In this document: one piece after another, positions 1-6,643 of the stretch
Position numbering within the stretch: position 1 is the stretch's first letter
How the letters are laid out: every line of letters starts with the position of its first letter
DNA from: DATMER01 sp031390755
GTDB lineage: Bacteria; Acidobacteriota; Thermoanaerobaculia; Multivoradales; UBA5704
Assembly: GCA_031390755.1 (NCBI GenBank)
Contig: JANMTS010000094.1
Coordinates: forward strand, 5,119 to 69,118
DNA length: 64,000 bases
Direction of reading: 5' to 3'
Notes under the pieces: model-generated
What the model saw: the letters and a program-made list of their open reading frames with translations, nothing else
The model's database searches: none
Told to the model about the DNA's origin: nothing
Translations under genes and position numbers: made by a program

Positions 1-60
1 GGTCAGGCGTACTGCCTGCCGGGCAGCGGTCCCGGCGGTTTCGACTGCAAATGCATCTGA
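1..60 (+). CDS. C-terminal end of a Cys-rich protein (partial at left edge)
   Basis: Reading from base 1, an open frame gives 19 residues that end at TGA 58-60. The visible tail is Gly- and Cys-rich, with three cysteines and the ending FDCKCI. This is too short to assign a family. It could be the end of a small secreted Cys-rich protein, given other such genes in this window, or simply an open frame at the contig edge. Confidence 0.35.
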   Translation, partial: GQAYCLPGSGPGGFDCKCI

Positions 61-228
61 GGAACTGAACGGGGTTGGTGGGGGCCGTTGGCTTCCACCA
101 ACCCGCCTTCTCGCCGCGGCTGCCCCTTCCGACTTCCGTAGCATGGCCGCGGGGCCCCAGCAGTTCGGGCCTCCTGCCTGCTCCAGTGCGGATAAGCTTA
201 GCCGCAGCGGTAGATTGGAGAGGGAACC

Positions 229-633
229 TTAAGAGGCAAGCCAGTTTTCTATGGCCAGCCCCGGCACCCTGCCAAACTCCGCGACATTGTCGGTCACCAG
301 CGTCAAGTCGAGGGCCAGCGCATGAGCCGCGATCAGGAGATCATTGGGCCCGATGGGTGTTCCGGCTCGGTCGAGGTGAGAGCGGATCTCGGCATAACGC
401 TGGTCGGCGTCCTTGTCGAGGGGGAAAATTTCGAGACTGGCCAGCAGCAGCCCGATGCGCTCCGTTAGCTGAGGTGATCCCTTCTTGGCGGCTCCGTAGC
501 GAAGCTCACTGGCGACGATGATGCTGGTGCCTACTGCGGACTCTCCTACTACGGCCAGCCTTCGAGCTGTATTGCCGCCCGGATTGCGGAGGAGATCCGA
601 AAGAATGTTGGTATCCAGCAGATAGCGGACCAT
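229..633 (-). CDS. vapC: VapC-type PIN-domain ribonuclease toxin
   Basis: This 134-residue PIN-domain protein is predicted to cleave RNA as the toxin of a type II toxin-antitoxin pair. The four acidic PIN positions are visible: D7 in LLDTN, E43 in ASELRYG, D98 in GPNDLL and D115 in VTDN. The length is normal for VapC. Its ATG overlaps the stop of the upstream vapB by one base (TGATG on the minus strand), so the two are translationally coupled. Toxicity is normally neutralised by VapB, which also represses the operon. The assignment is confident at family level; the RNA target is unknown. Confidence 0.93.
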   Translation of the reverse strand: MVRYLLDTNILSDLLRNPGGNTARRLAVVGESAVGTSIIVASELRYGAAKKGSPQLTERIGLLLASLEIFPLDKDADQRYAEIRSHLDRAGTPIGPNDLLIAAHALALDLTLVTDNVAEFGRVPGLAIENWLAS

Positions 634-869
634 CAGAGCGTCACATCCTCGATTGGTGCGAGGTCATCGATATCCGGAAACTCCTCGTCGAGCGGTCCCC
701 ACGAAGACAGAAGCACCAAGAGTGACTTGCGGGGCACGGGCTCTAGAATCAGCCGATCTCCCTCCCTCCGGATCAAGGCTTCGCTACCTGCTAGCTCGAG
801 ATCCCTGGGAATTCGAACGGCTTGGTTCCGTCCGTTTCGGAACAGACGCACGATACGTTCAGCTTGCAT
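633..869 (-). CDS. vapB: VapB-type antitoxin, AbrB/MazE-like DNA-binding fold
   Basis: This 78-residue protein begins with the swapped-hairpin AbrB-like signature RLFRNGRNQAVRIP, typical of VapB antitoxins that bind operator DNA as dimers. The acidic C-terminal half (WGPLDEEFPDIDDL) is the usual toxin-wrapping tail. A GGAGGAG ribosome-binding site lies just upstream of the ATG at 869. It is the first gene of a two-gene operon with vapC, and autoregulation by the complex is expected from the family. Confidence 0.92.
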   Translation of the reverse strand: MQAERIVRLFRNGRNQAVRIPRDLELAGSEALIRREGDRLILEPVPRKSLLVLLSSWGPLDEEFPDIDDLAPIEDVTL

Positions 870-898
870 GAGCTCCTCCCGGTCGCGATCTCTCGCGG

Positions 899-916
899 CC
901 TATGCATTGACATAGG
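899..916. promoter_or_regulatory. Palindrome upstream of vapBC, candidate operator
   Basis: The inverted repeat CCTATG-cattga-CATAGG lies 30 bp upstream of the vapB start. The arms are perfect (6 bp) with a 6-bp spacer. Its position upstream of the antitoxin start fits autoregulation by VapBC. No clear -35/-10 pair was identified, so the operator role is inferred. Confidence 0.45.
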
Positions 917-1025
917 CTAGCATATTCGACTGATTGACAGCCCTTCCCGCGCTCCCCTAGGCTTTGCGGGTTGTGTAGTCCAGGGCAATTGAGCCCTGTT
1001 CCCGAGCGGGAGGACGAAAGACGAT

Positions 1026-1472
1026 ATGTCTACCAACGCCGTGAAACTGCACCGTGTGCTCCAGGCGCCGCCGGAGCGAATCTACCGGGCGTTCCTCGAT
1101 CCCGACGCCATGGTCAAGTGGCTTCCCCCGAACGGCTTCACCGGCAAGGTCCACCACCTGGATGCGAAGGTGGGCGGCACCTACAAGATGTCGTTCACGA
1201 ATTTCAGCACGGGCGGCGGCCACTCGTTCGGGGGCGAGTACCTCGAGCTGGTGCCGAACGAGCGCATCCGCCACACCGACGTCTTCGACGATCCGAACCT
1301 GCCCGGGCAGATGGTGACGACCGTGTCCCTGAAGGCCGTGTCCGTCGGAACCGAGGTGAGCATCGTGCAGGAAGGCATTCCCGAGATGATTCCGGCCGAA
1401 GCCTGCTATCTCGGTTGGCAGGAGTCGCTGACGCTGCTCGCCCTGCTCGTCGAGGCGGAGATCCCGGGCTGA
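1026..1472 (+). CDS. SRPBCC / AHSA1-like START-superfamily protein
   Basis: This 148-residue single-domain protein has the AHSA1 (activator of Hsp90 ATPase homologue 1-like) pattern. The N-terminal beta strand is followed by APPERIYRAFLDPDAMVKWLPP, and then by GGTYKMSF and GWQESLTLLALLVE near the C-terminus. The family binds hydrophobic ligands or acts as a stress-related helper; the specific ligand cannot be read from the sequence. A GGAGG site precedes the ATG at 1026. It stands alone, convergent with the acetyltransferase gene that follows. Confidence 0.85.
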   Translation: MSTNAVKLHRVLQAPPERIYRAFLDPDAMVKWLPPNGFTGKVHHLDAKVGGTYKMSFTNFSTGGGHSFGGEYLELVPNERIRHTDVFDDPNLPGQMVTTVSLKAVSVGTEVSIVQEGIPEMIPAEACYLGWQESLTLLALLVEAEIPG

Positions 1473-1482
1473 GCTGAAGCCC

Positions 1483-2058
1483 TCACGCGGCGAAGCTGCG
1501 CCCCGACGGATGGGTGCAGAGCTGCCTGACGCCGACCTCGGGCCGCTCTGCGCCATAGACCAGGTGCTCGACTCCCAGAATCGGGGTCCGCCCCTGGAGG
1601 TGCTCCCCGAGGCGCTCGGCGACCCGGATCGAGGCGTGGTTCTCGGGATGGATCAGGCTGATGACCCGGTCCTGCTCGAGGATTTCGAAAGCCCAGTCCA
1701 TCGCGGCCTGGGCTCCTTCCGTGGCATAGCCGCGGCCCCAGCGGCTGCGCACGAGGGCCCAGGCCAGCTCGAAGCCCGGCCAGCCATAGGGCTGGCAGCA
1801 GCCGATCCGGCCGGCGAGCTGCCCGGTCGCCTTCTCCTCGACGGCCCACATTCCATAGCCCAGGAACTGCCAGTGGCCTGCCATGTAGGCCAGGTTCCCC
1901 CAGGTCAGCTCCCGGCTGTAGGGGGTTCCGCGGCCCAGGTACCGCATCACCTCGGGATCGCCGAACATGGCGGCGGCATCTTCGAAATCGCTGGGTTGGA
2001 AGGGCCGGAGCCTCAGGCGCTCCGTCTCCAGGATCGGGATCTCGCGGGTCTTGAACAT
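1483..2058 (-). CDS. GNAT N-acetyltransferase, RimJ/RimL-like
   Basis: This 191-residue protein opens with the RimJ/RimL-type strand LETERLRLRPFQPSD. Mid-protein is the acetyl-CoA-binding region (WGRGYATEGAQAAMDWAFE), followed by the late HPENHASIRVAERLG helix found in these enzymes. It should transfer an acetyl group to an amine such as a protein N-terminus, but the substrate is unknown. It converges on the SRPBCC gene, with 10 bp between the stops. Confidence 0.88.
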   Translation of the reverse strand: MFKTREIPILETERLRLRPFQPSDFEDAAAMFGDPEVMRYLGRGTPYSRELTWGNLAYMAGHWQFLGYGMWAVEEKATGQLAGRIGCCQPYGWPGFELAWALVRSRWGRGYATEGAQAAMDWAFEILEQDRVISLIHPENHASIRVAERLGEHLQGRTPILGVEHLVYGAERPEVGVRQLCTHPSGRSFAA

Positions 2059-2257
2059 GGTGCGGCGATTCTGAAAGAGGCGGCGGGCTTAGTCTCACCC
2101 AAGGCTTCACCCGGTTTTCGTGGAGAAACAACACCCGCGGCTGGCGAGAATCGTCTTTCTCCGCGAGCCGCTTCACTTTTTTCCCCCCAGCCGTGTCCCG
2201 CAATCGCGAGTGCAAGCACCTGATTGATTGAAGAGCTGACAAAAGGAGACTTGCCAG
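2059..2257. other. Intergenic region, divergent promoters expected
   Basis: About 200 bp separate the divergently transcribed acetyltransferase and HTH/TPR genes. No RNA gene is evident. The only clear signal is AAAAGGAG at 2241-2248, which sets the ATG at 2258 as the start of the TPR gene. Confidence 0.5.
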
Positions 2258-3751
2258 ATGCTCAGGATCAAGCTCAGGCTGCGGCAGCTCGTGCTGGCGG
2301 TGCTCGCGCTGCGCAACGGATGGGGATACAAGGAGATCGCCGTCCGCACGGGACGATCCCACGCGCAGGTGGCGGAAGCGCTCGCCCGCAAGAGGAAATC
2401 GGGGGATCTGGACACCGAGGTCTACGAGGCTCTGCTGCCCGGCGTGCTGCCGGCCGCGGCTCCCCGCCGGGCTTCGGCGACGGCGGTGACCTCCTGTCTG
2501 GAGGCGCTCGACGAGATCGACCGGGCGGAGGATCTGTCGGACGAGGAGCTGAGCGCGGTCGAGGAGGCCGTGCGGCGGATGTCCCGCGGCTACCGCCGGT
2601 TCCTGACCGCAGCGGTGAGGCGATTGCGAACCGCGCCTCTCGGGGAGACCGCCCCGCACGTCTTCGAATTGCCGTTCTGCCGCCGGCAGGCGAAGGGGCT
2701 TCTGGAGGTGTTACGGCGGCTGGACCGGCGCCCGCGGCTGGCGGTGGTGAGGCTGACCCGGCGGTTTCAGGTCTGGGCGCTGGCGGAGCTTTGCTGCGAG
2801 GAGTCCGAGAACAAAGCGTCGCGCAACGTTCGGGAAGCGGCGGCCTGGGCGCGGCTCGCGCTGGCGGTCGCCTGGCTCGTGCGCGGGCCACAGAGCTGGC
2901 GCAATGCCATCCGCGGGTACGCCCTGGCCCACTGGGCGAACATCCTGCGGGTGCGCGGTGAGCTCCAGGCCGCTGAGGCCTGCTTCGAGAAAGCCTGGCG
3001 GCTCTGGAAGGCGGGCTTCGACCCGGCCGGCGCGCTCGATCCGGGACGTCTGTTCGACCTCGAAGGATCTCTGCGCCGGGGCCAGCGCCGGTTCCCCGAG
3101 GCACTCGCCCTATTCGAGAAGGCCACGCCCTTGAGCCGGTGCCCCGAGCGCGTGCTGATCAAGATGGGGACCACCTATGTGGTTATGGGTGAGTACAAGC
3201 AGGCTGTCGCGGTGTTGCTGGAAGCCGGCCCCGGTGTCGAGCGCCGAGGCGATTCGCGCCTGCTCTACATGCAGCGTTTCAATCTCGCCGTGACGTACAC
3301 ACACCTTGGGAGATTCTCCGAGGCCTCGGAGCTGGTTGAGCAGGTACGCGACCTCGCCAGGAGTCTGGGCGACGACCTTTTTCTGGTTCGTGTGCTCTGG
3401 CTGGAGGGGCGAATCCTGGCCGGCCTGGGAAGCCGGGAGGCCGCCCGCTCGCTGCTGAAGGAAGCCCGCAACAGATTCGAATCCGAGGGGCTCGCCTACG
3501 ACGTGGCGCTGTGCCTGCTGGAAGAGGCAGCTCTGCTGCTCGCCGGCCGCCGGACCCGCGACGTCAAGGCGCTCAGCCTGGACCTCGCGGTGGTGTTCCA
3601 ATCCAAGGGAGTCCACCGCGAGGCCCTGGCCGCGCTCCAGCTGTTTCAGCAGGCCGTGGAGACGGACGCGGCCACGGTCTCGCTGGCCCGCCGCGTTCTG
3701 GCCTACCTCTTCCTTGCGCGCCACGACCAGGGCTTGCGGTTCGAATCATGA
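2258..3751 (+). CDS. HTH plus TPR-repeat regulator-like protein, paralogue A
   Basis: This is a 497-residue protein. The N-terminus (about residues 18-50, GWGYKEIAVRTGRSHAQVAE) looks like a helix-turn-helix. From about residue 150 to the end it is a helical repeat array of TPR type, with motifs such as YALAHWANILRVRGELQAAE, RFPEALALFEKA and FSEASELVEQVRDLARSLGD. It is closely related to the gene at 4078-5553; both contain LLYMQRFNLAV and end with QQAVETDAAT and LAYLFLARHD. Its 3' end overlaps by 6 bp, tail to tail, the gene for a tiny exported peptide (3746-3961). HTH-TPR architecture is typical of peptide-responsive RRNPP regulators, but no named family was recognised. A ligand-sensing regulator is an inference. 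Confidence 0.8.
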   Translation: MLRIKLRLRQLVLAVLALRNGWGYKEIAVRTGRSHAQVAEALARKRKSGDLDTEVYEALLPGVLPAAAPRRASATAVTSCLEALDEIDRAEDLSDEELSAVEEAVRRMSRGYRRFLTAAVRRLRTAPLGETAPHVFELPFCRRQAKGLLEVLRRLDRRPRLAVVRLTRRFQVWALAELCCEESENKASRNVREAAAWARLALAVAWLVRGPQSWRNAIRGYALAHWANILRVRGELQAAEACFEKAWRLWKAGFDPAGALDPGRLFDLEGSLRRGQRRFPEALALFEKATPLSRCPERVLIKMGTTYVVMGEYKQAVAVLLEAGPGVERRGDSRLLYMQRFNLAVTYTHLGRFSEASELVEQVRDLARSLGDDLFLVRVLWLEGRILAGLGSREAARSLLKEARNRFESEGLAYDVALCLLEEAALLLAGRRTRDVKALSLDLAVVFQSKGVHREALAALQLFQQAVETDAATVSLARRVLAYLFLARHDQGLRFES

Positions 3752-3961
3752 TCCCTTCGGGCAACCGCTGGGGTCCGCAATGCAGCCCTCGTCGGTCTGC
3801 GGGGCGGGCTGGCAGCCGCCGCTTGGGTCGCCGATGCAGCCTGCGTCGACGGCTGCCGAGGCCGAAGAGAGCAGGCTCCACAGAGAGTCGACAAGGCTGG
3901 AACTTACACCAGGGTTGAGGAGGGAGGCGGCGATGGCAACAATGAGAAGGGCTCGGCGCAT
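3746..3961 (-). CDS. Small exported Cys-rich DPSG-repeat peptide
   Basis: This 71-residue product starts with a Sec-like signal (MRR followed by LLIVAIAASLL). Next comes a short Trp/Leu-rich helix-like stretch (VDSLWSLL). The tail holds two GCI-x-DPSG motifs, DPSG at residues 45-48 and 63-66, and four cysteines (42, 50, 60, 67). GGAGA, 8 bp upstream, selects the ATG at 3961 over longer frames. It is convergent with and overlaps TPR paralogue A, and is divergent from TPR paralogue B, sharing a 116-bp promoter region. A larger relative with DPDG/DPNG motifs lies beside a TPR gene in the prophage (36994-37362). Function is unknown; a secreted signal peptide is proposed. Confidence 0.65.
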   Translation of the reverse strand: MRRALLIVAIAASLLNPGVSSSLVDSLWSLLSSASAAVDAGCIGDPSGGCQPAPQTDEGCIADPSGCPKGS

Positions 3962-3977
3962 GGGGGTGTCTCCGGCA

Positions 3978-3991
3978 CGGCGTCGACGCCG
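3978..3991. promoter_or_regulatory. 14-bp perfect palindrome in the peptide/TPR divergent promoter region
   Basis: CGGCGTCGACGCCG is a perfect palindrome between the start codons of the exported peptide gene (minus strand) and HTH/TPR paralogue B (plus strand). Its place in a short divergent region makes it a candidate operator for one of the two neighbouring HTH/TPR proteins. High-GC palindromes can occur by chance, so this is tentative. Confidence 0.35.
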
Positions 3992-4077
3992 GACCTCCCT
4001 GGCCCGGCGGGCCGCGCCTGCCACTATAGGTGCCGGGTCCACGAAAATCGGGTGTTTTTCTTGGTGGAGGGACGCGC

Positions 4078-5553
4078 ATGAGCGGAACCATGAAGCCGGA
4101 GACTCTGATCGCGCGCCTGCTCCGGGCGCTTTCCGGGCTCAGCCAGATCGCGTTCGGGAAGAAGACCGGCCGGAGCCCCGTCCGAATCGATCAGTGGGAG
4201 CAAGGGAGCCCCATACCCGGCGAGCCCGACCTGAAGGCCCTGGCCGAGCTGGGCGCCGGCATCTCCCGGGACGACGCCGGCGAGCTGCTGGAGCTTTATG
4301 AGACCCAGAGAAGCGCCTTCCGCAGGAGCCTGGACGGCGCGGGAGCGCTGCTCGACGGCCTGACCGCGGCGATGATCCGCCACGGCGCGAGCGCGGTCCG
4401 GCGCCTGTTGACGCTGCCGGCCGCCGAACGCCCGCCATCGCCCGGCGACCGAGCCGAGGCTGAGGTCCGGTTCGCGGAGCTGCGCCGCCTGAGCCGCCGC
4501 GCCCGGCTGGCCGTGGTGAGGCTGAACGAGGACTACCAGGGCTGGGCGCTCGCCGAGCGGTGCTGCGCGGAGTCCGAGGCGGAGGCGTCACGCGATCTGG
4601 CCAGCGCCGCCGGCTGGGCGCGGCTCGCCCTGGCGGTGGCGTGGAGGGTGAAGGGGCCGAAAGGCTGGCGCCTCCGGGTCCGCGCCTATGCCATGGCCCA
4701 CTGGATGAACATTCTCAGGGTGCGGGGCAGGCTCGAAGCCGCCGAGATCTGCCTCGTCCGCTGGGCGAAACCTCTCTGGGAGGAAGGCGCCGATCCCTGG
4801 GGCCTTCTCGACCCCGGCCGGCTGCTCGACCTCGAAGGGTCGCTCCGTCGGACTCAGCGCCGGTTCGGCGAGGCCCTTGGGCTCTTTGAGAAAGCCGAGA
4901 CCGTGAGCCACCACGTGGAGCGGGTGCTGATCAAGAGGGGTGGCACTTATGCGGTCATGGGCGACTACGGCCGCGCCCTCGCCACCTTCCTGAAAGCCGG
5001 CCCCGGCGTGGAAGCCCTGGGAGACTCGCGCCTGCTCTACATGCAGCGGTTCAATCTCGCCGTGATCCACACCCACCTGGGCAACCACGCCCAGGCGGAG
5101 GATCTGGTCAAGCTGGTCCGAGGCCTCGCCGAGGGCCTGGGAGACCGGATCTTTCTGATTCGCGTGACCTGGCTGGAGGGCCGGATCCTGGCCGGGCTCG
5201 GCCAACGCGACGGCGCCCGGCGGCTCCTGGCCGAGGCACGGCAGAAGTTCGAGCAGGAAAAGATGACCTTCGACGTGGCCCTGTGCCTCCTGGAAGAGGC
5301 CGGCCTCCTCCTCGCCGCCGGCCACACGCGGGAGGTCAAGGCGCTCACCCTGGAGCTGACCGGCGCCTTTCAATCCAAGGGAGTCCACCTGGAGGCCCAG
5401 AAGGCGCTGCGGCTGTTCCAGCAGGCCGTGGAGACCGACGCGGCCACGGCCGAGCTGGCCCGCAACGTCCTGGCCTACCTCTTCCTTGCGCGCCACGACG
5501 AGGGACGGCGATTTGAGGAGCCAGCCGGGAATAGAGGCAAGGCACTGCTTTAG
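4078..5553 (+). CDS. HTH plus TPR-repeat regulator-like protein, paralogue B
   Basis: This 491-residue protein is a paralogue of the product of 2258-3751. The N-terminus (about residues 12-60) resembles an XRE-type helix-turn-helix: LSQIAFGKKTGRSPVRIDQW followed by ALAELGAGI. The remainder is the same TPR array, including LRVRGRLEAAEICL, YMQRFNLAVIHTHLG and LEEAGLLLAAGHTREV. GGTGGAGG upstream supports the ATG at 4078 rather than an in-frame ATG 48 bp earlier. Its stop overlaps that of the convergent exported-protein gene at 5550. It is divergent from the small DPSG peptide gene. A DNA-binding, peptide- or protein-sensing regulator is inferred from architecture only. Confidence 0.8.
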   Translation: MSGTMKPETLIARLLRALSGLSQIAFGKKTGRSPVRIDQWEQGSPIPGEPDLKALAELGAGISRDDAGELLELYETQRSAFRRSLDGAGALLDGLTAAMIRHGASAVRRLLTLPAAERPPSPGDRAEAEVRFAELRRLSRRARLAVVRLNEDYQGWALAERCCAESEAEASRDLASAAGWARLALAVAWRVKGPKGWRLRVRAYAMAHWMNILRVRGRLEAAEICLVRWAKPLWEEGADPWGLLDPGRLLDLEGSLRRTQRRFGEALGLFEKAETVSHHVERVLIKRGGTYAVMGDYGRALATFLKAGPGVEALGDSRLLYMQRFNLAVIHTHLGNHAQAEDLVKLVRGLAEGLGDRIFLIRVTWLEGRILAGLGQRDGARRLLAEARQKFEQEKMTFDVALCLLEEAGLLLAAGHTREVKALTLELTGAFQSKGVHLEAQKALRLFQQAVETDAATAELARNVLAYLFLARHDEGRRFEEPAGNRGKALL

Positions 5554-6632
5554 AACGGCGGCGTGTTCCAGGTTGTCCCGGAGAGCATCTTCTCGAAGTC
5601 CACCGTCACAGAGGGACCTGGAACGCCGTCAGTGTAGAGGTCAATTCCTGTCAAAAACTCGTCGTTCAAGTCGTATCTTCCCGAGCCACCAAACACTGGC
5701 GTAACCAACGCCGCCCCGGCGCCGATCAGGAGCTTCGAGCAGCCGAGATCCTGCCCCTCCCGGCATAGAGGCAACATCGCCCATGTGCCAGTCGTCAGCT
5801 TGCCGGACGGTGTCCAGGAGAGATGGATCTCTCCAGCAACCCTATCTAGCGGAGGGTTGCTGGCCCCTTGGACTGCAAAGATATTGAAGCGGTACGTATG
5901 AGGATCCGCTCCGCGAAAGATGGCCCCTTTCCAGTCGAGCAGGCCGAATCCGGCCAGATAGAAGCGGGTCATTCTTTGCAGGATGGCGAAGACGTGCCGG
6001 TCAAAAGGAGTGAGCTTGTCGTGGCAGGGCGTCAGAAGGCCGTCCTCACTCAGGCCGCGCCCCGGCTTGGTGCTGTTGGCGAGGAATCCATTATAGGGTT
6101 CGCCAGGGCCAGGAATCTTATAGTTGTTGATCACGAGGAAGTCGGGCTGAGGATTGCCAGGTAGACTTGGATCGATCTCGACTTTGAGCTCGAAGTAATC
6201 TCCAGGGCTGACCATGTTGGAGTTGCTCTCCTCGCGGCCGATGCTGACCTGGCCGAGTTGCGGCCGCCCCGGGTTGACCAGAAGGGTCCGAATGCTGGGA
6301 TTAATGTTGAAGGCGAGGTAGTGCTCAACGGCGTCTCGCGGCGGAGTCTGGCCAATGTCGAGGCGCCAATGCTGCATGGTAAGGGCAAGCCCTTCGTAGA
6401 AACCTACCGAGTTGCTGTAGGTTACGAGAACGCCTTTGGGAACCTGTGGGTAGGCAATGCTCTCATCCCCGGCTTTCAGCCTGCGGAGCAGTCGCTCAAG
6501 TTGCCGCTCGTTGCAGGCGACGTCTTCATCGGTAAGCGGCCGGGTTAGCTCGGCGGCCTCGCTGCGCCCGTTGGCCAGCGACAACAAGCATGCAATCGCG
6601 AAGGCGCCGACCAGCGCTCGTGATGGTCTCAT
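5550..6632 (-). CDS. Exported protein of unknown function
   Basis: This 360-residue protein has a Sec signal (MRPSRALVGAFAIACLLSLA, cleavage expected near SEAAE). The mature part carries no motif recognised here. It is mixed in character, with few cysteines, many Pro/Gly turns and a C-terminal beta-rich half. The gene follows the subtilisin gene by 11 bp on the same strand, so the two are probably co-transcribed. A substrate, inhibitor or partner of the protease is possible. Its stop overlaps the stop of HTH/TPR paralogue B on the other strand. Confidence 0.75.
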   Translation of the reverse strand: MRPSRALVGAFAIACLLSLANGRSEAAELTRPLTDEDVACNERQLERLLRRLKAGDESIAYPQVPKGVLVTYSNSVGFYEGLALTMQHWRLDIGQTPPRDAVEHYLAFNINPSIRTLLVNPGRPQLGQVSIGREESNSNMVSPGDYFELKVEIDPSLPGNPQPDFLVINNYKIPGPGEPYNGFLANSTKPGRGLSEDGLLTPCHDKLTPFDRHVFAILQRMTRFYLAGFGLLDWKGAIFRGADPHTYRFNIFAVQGASNPPLDRVAGEIHLSWTPSGKLTTGTWAMLPLCREGQDLGCSKLLIGAGAALVTPVFGGSGRYDLNDEFLTGIDLYTDGVPGPSVTVDFEKMLSGTTWNTPPF

Positions 6633-6643
6633 GGGACAACCTC

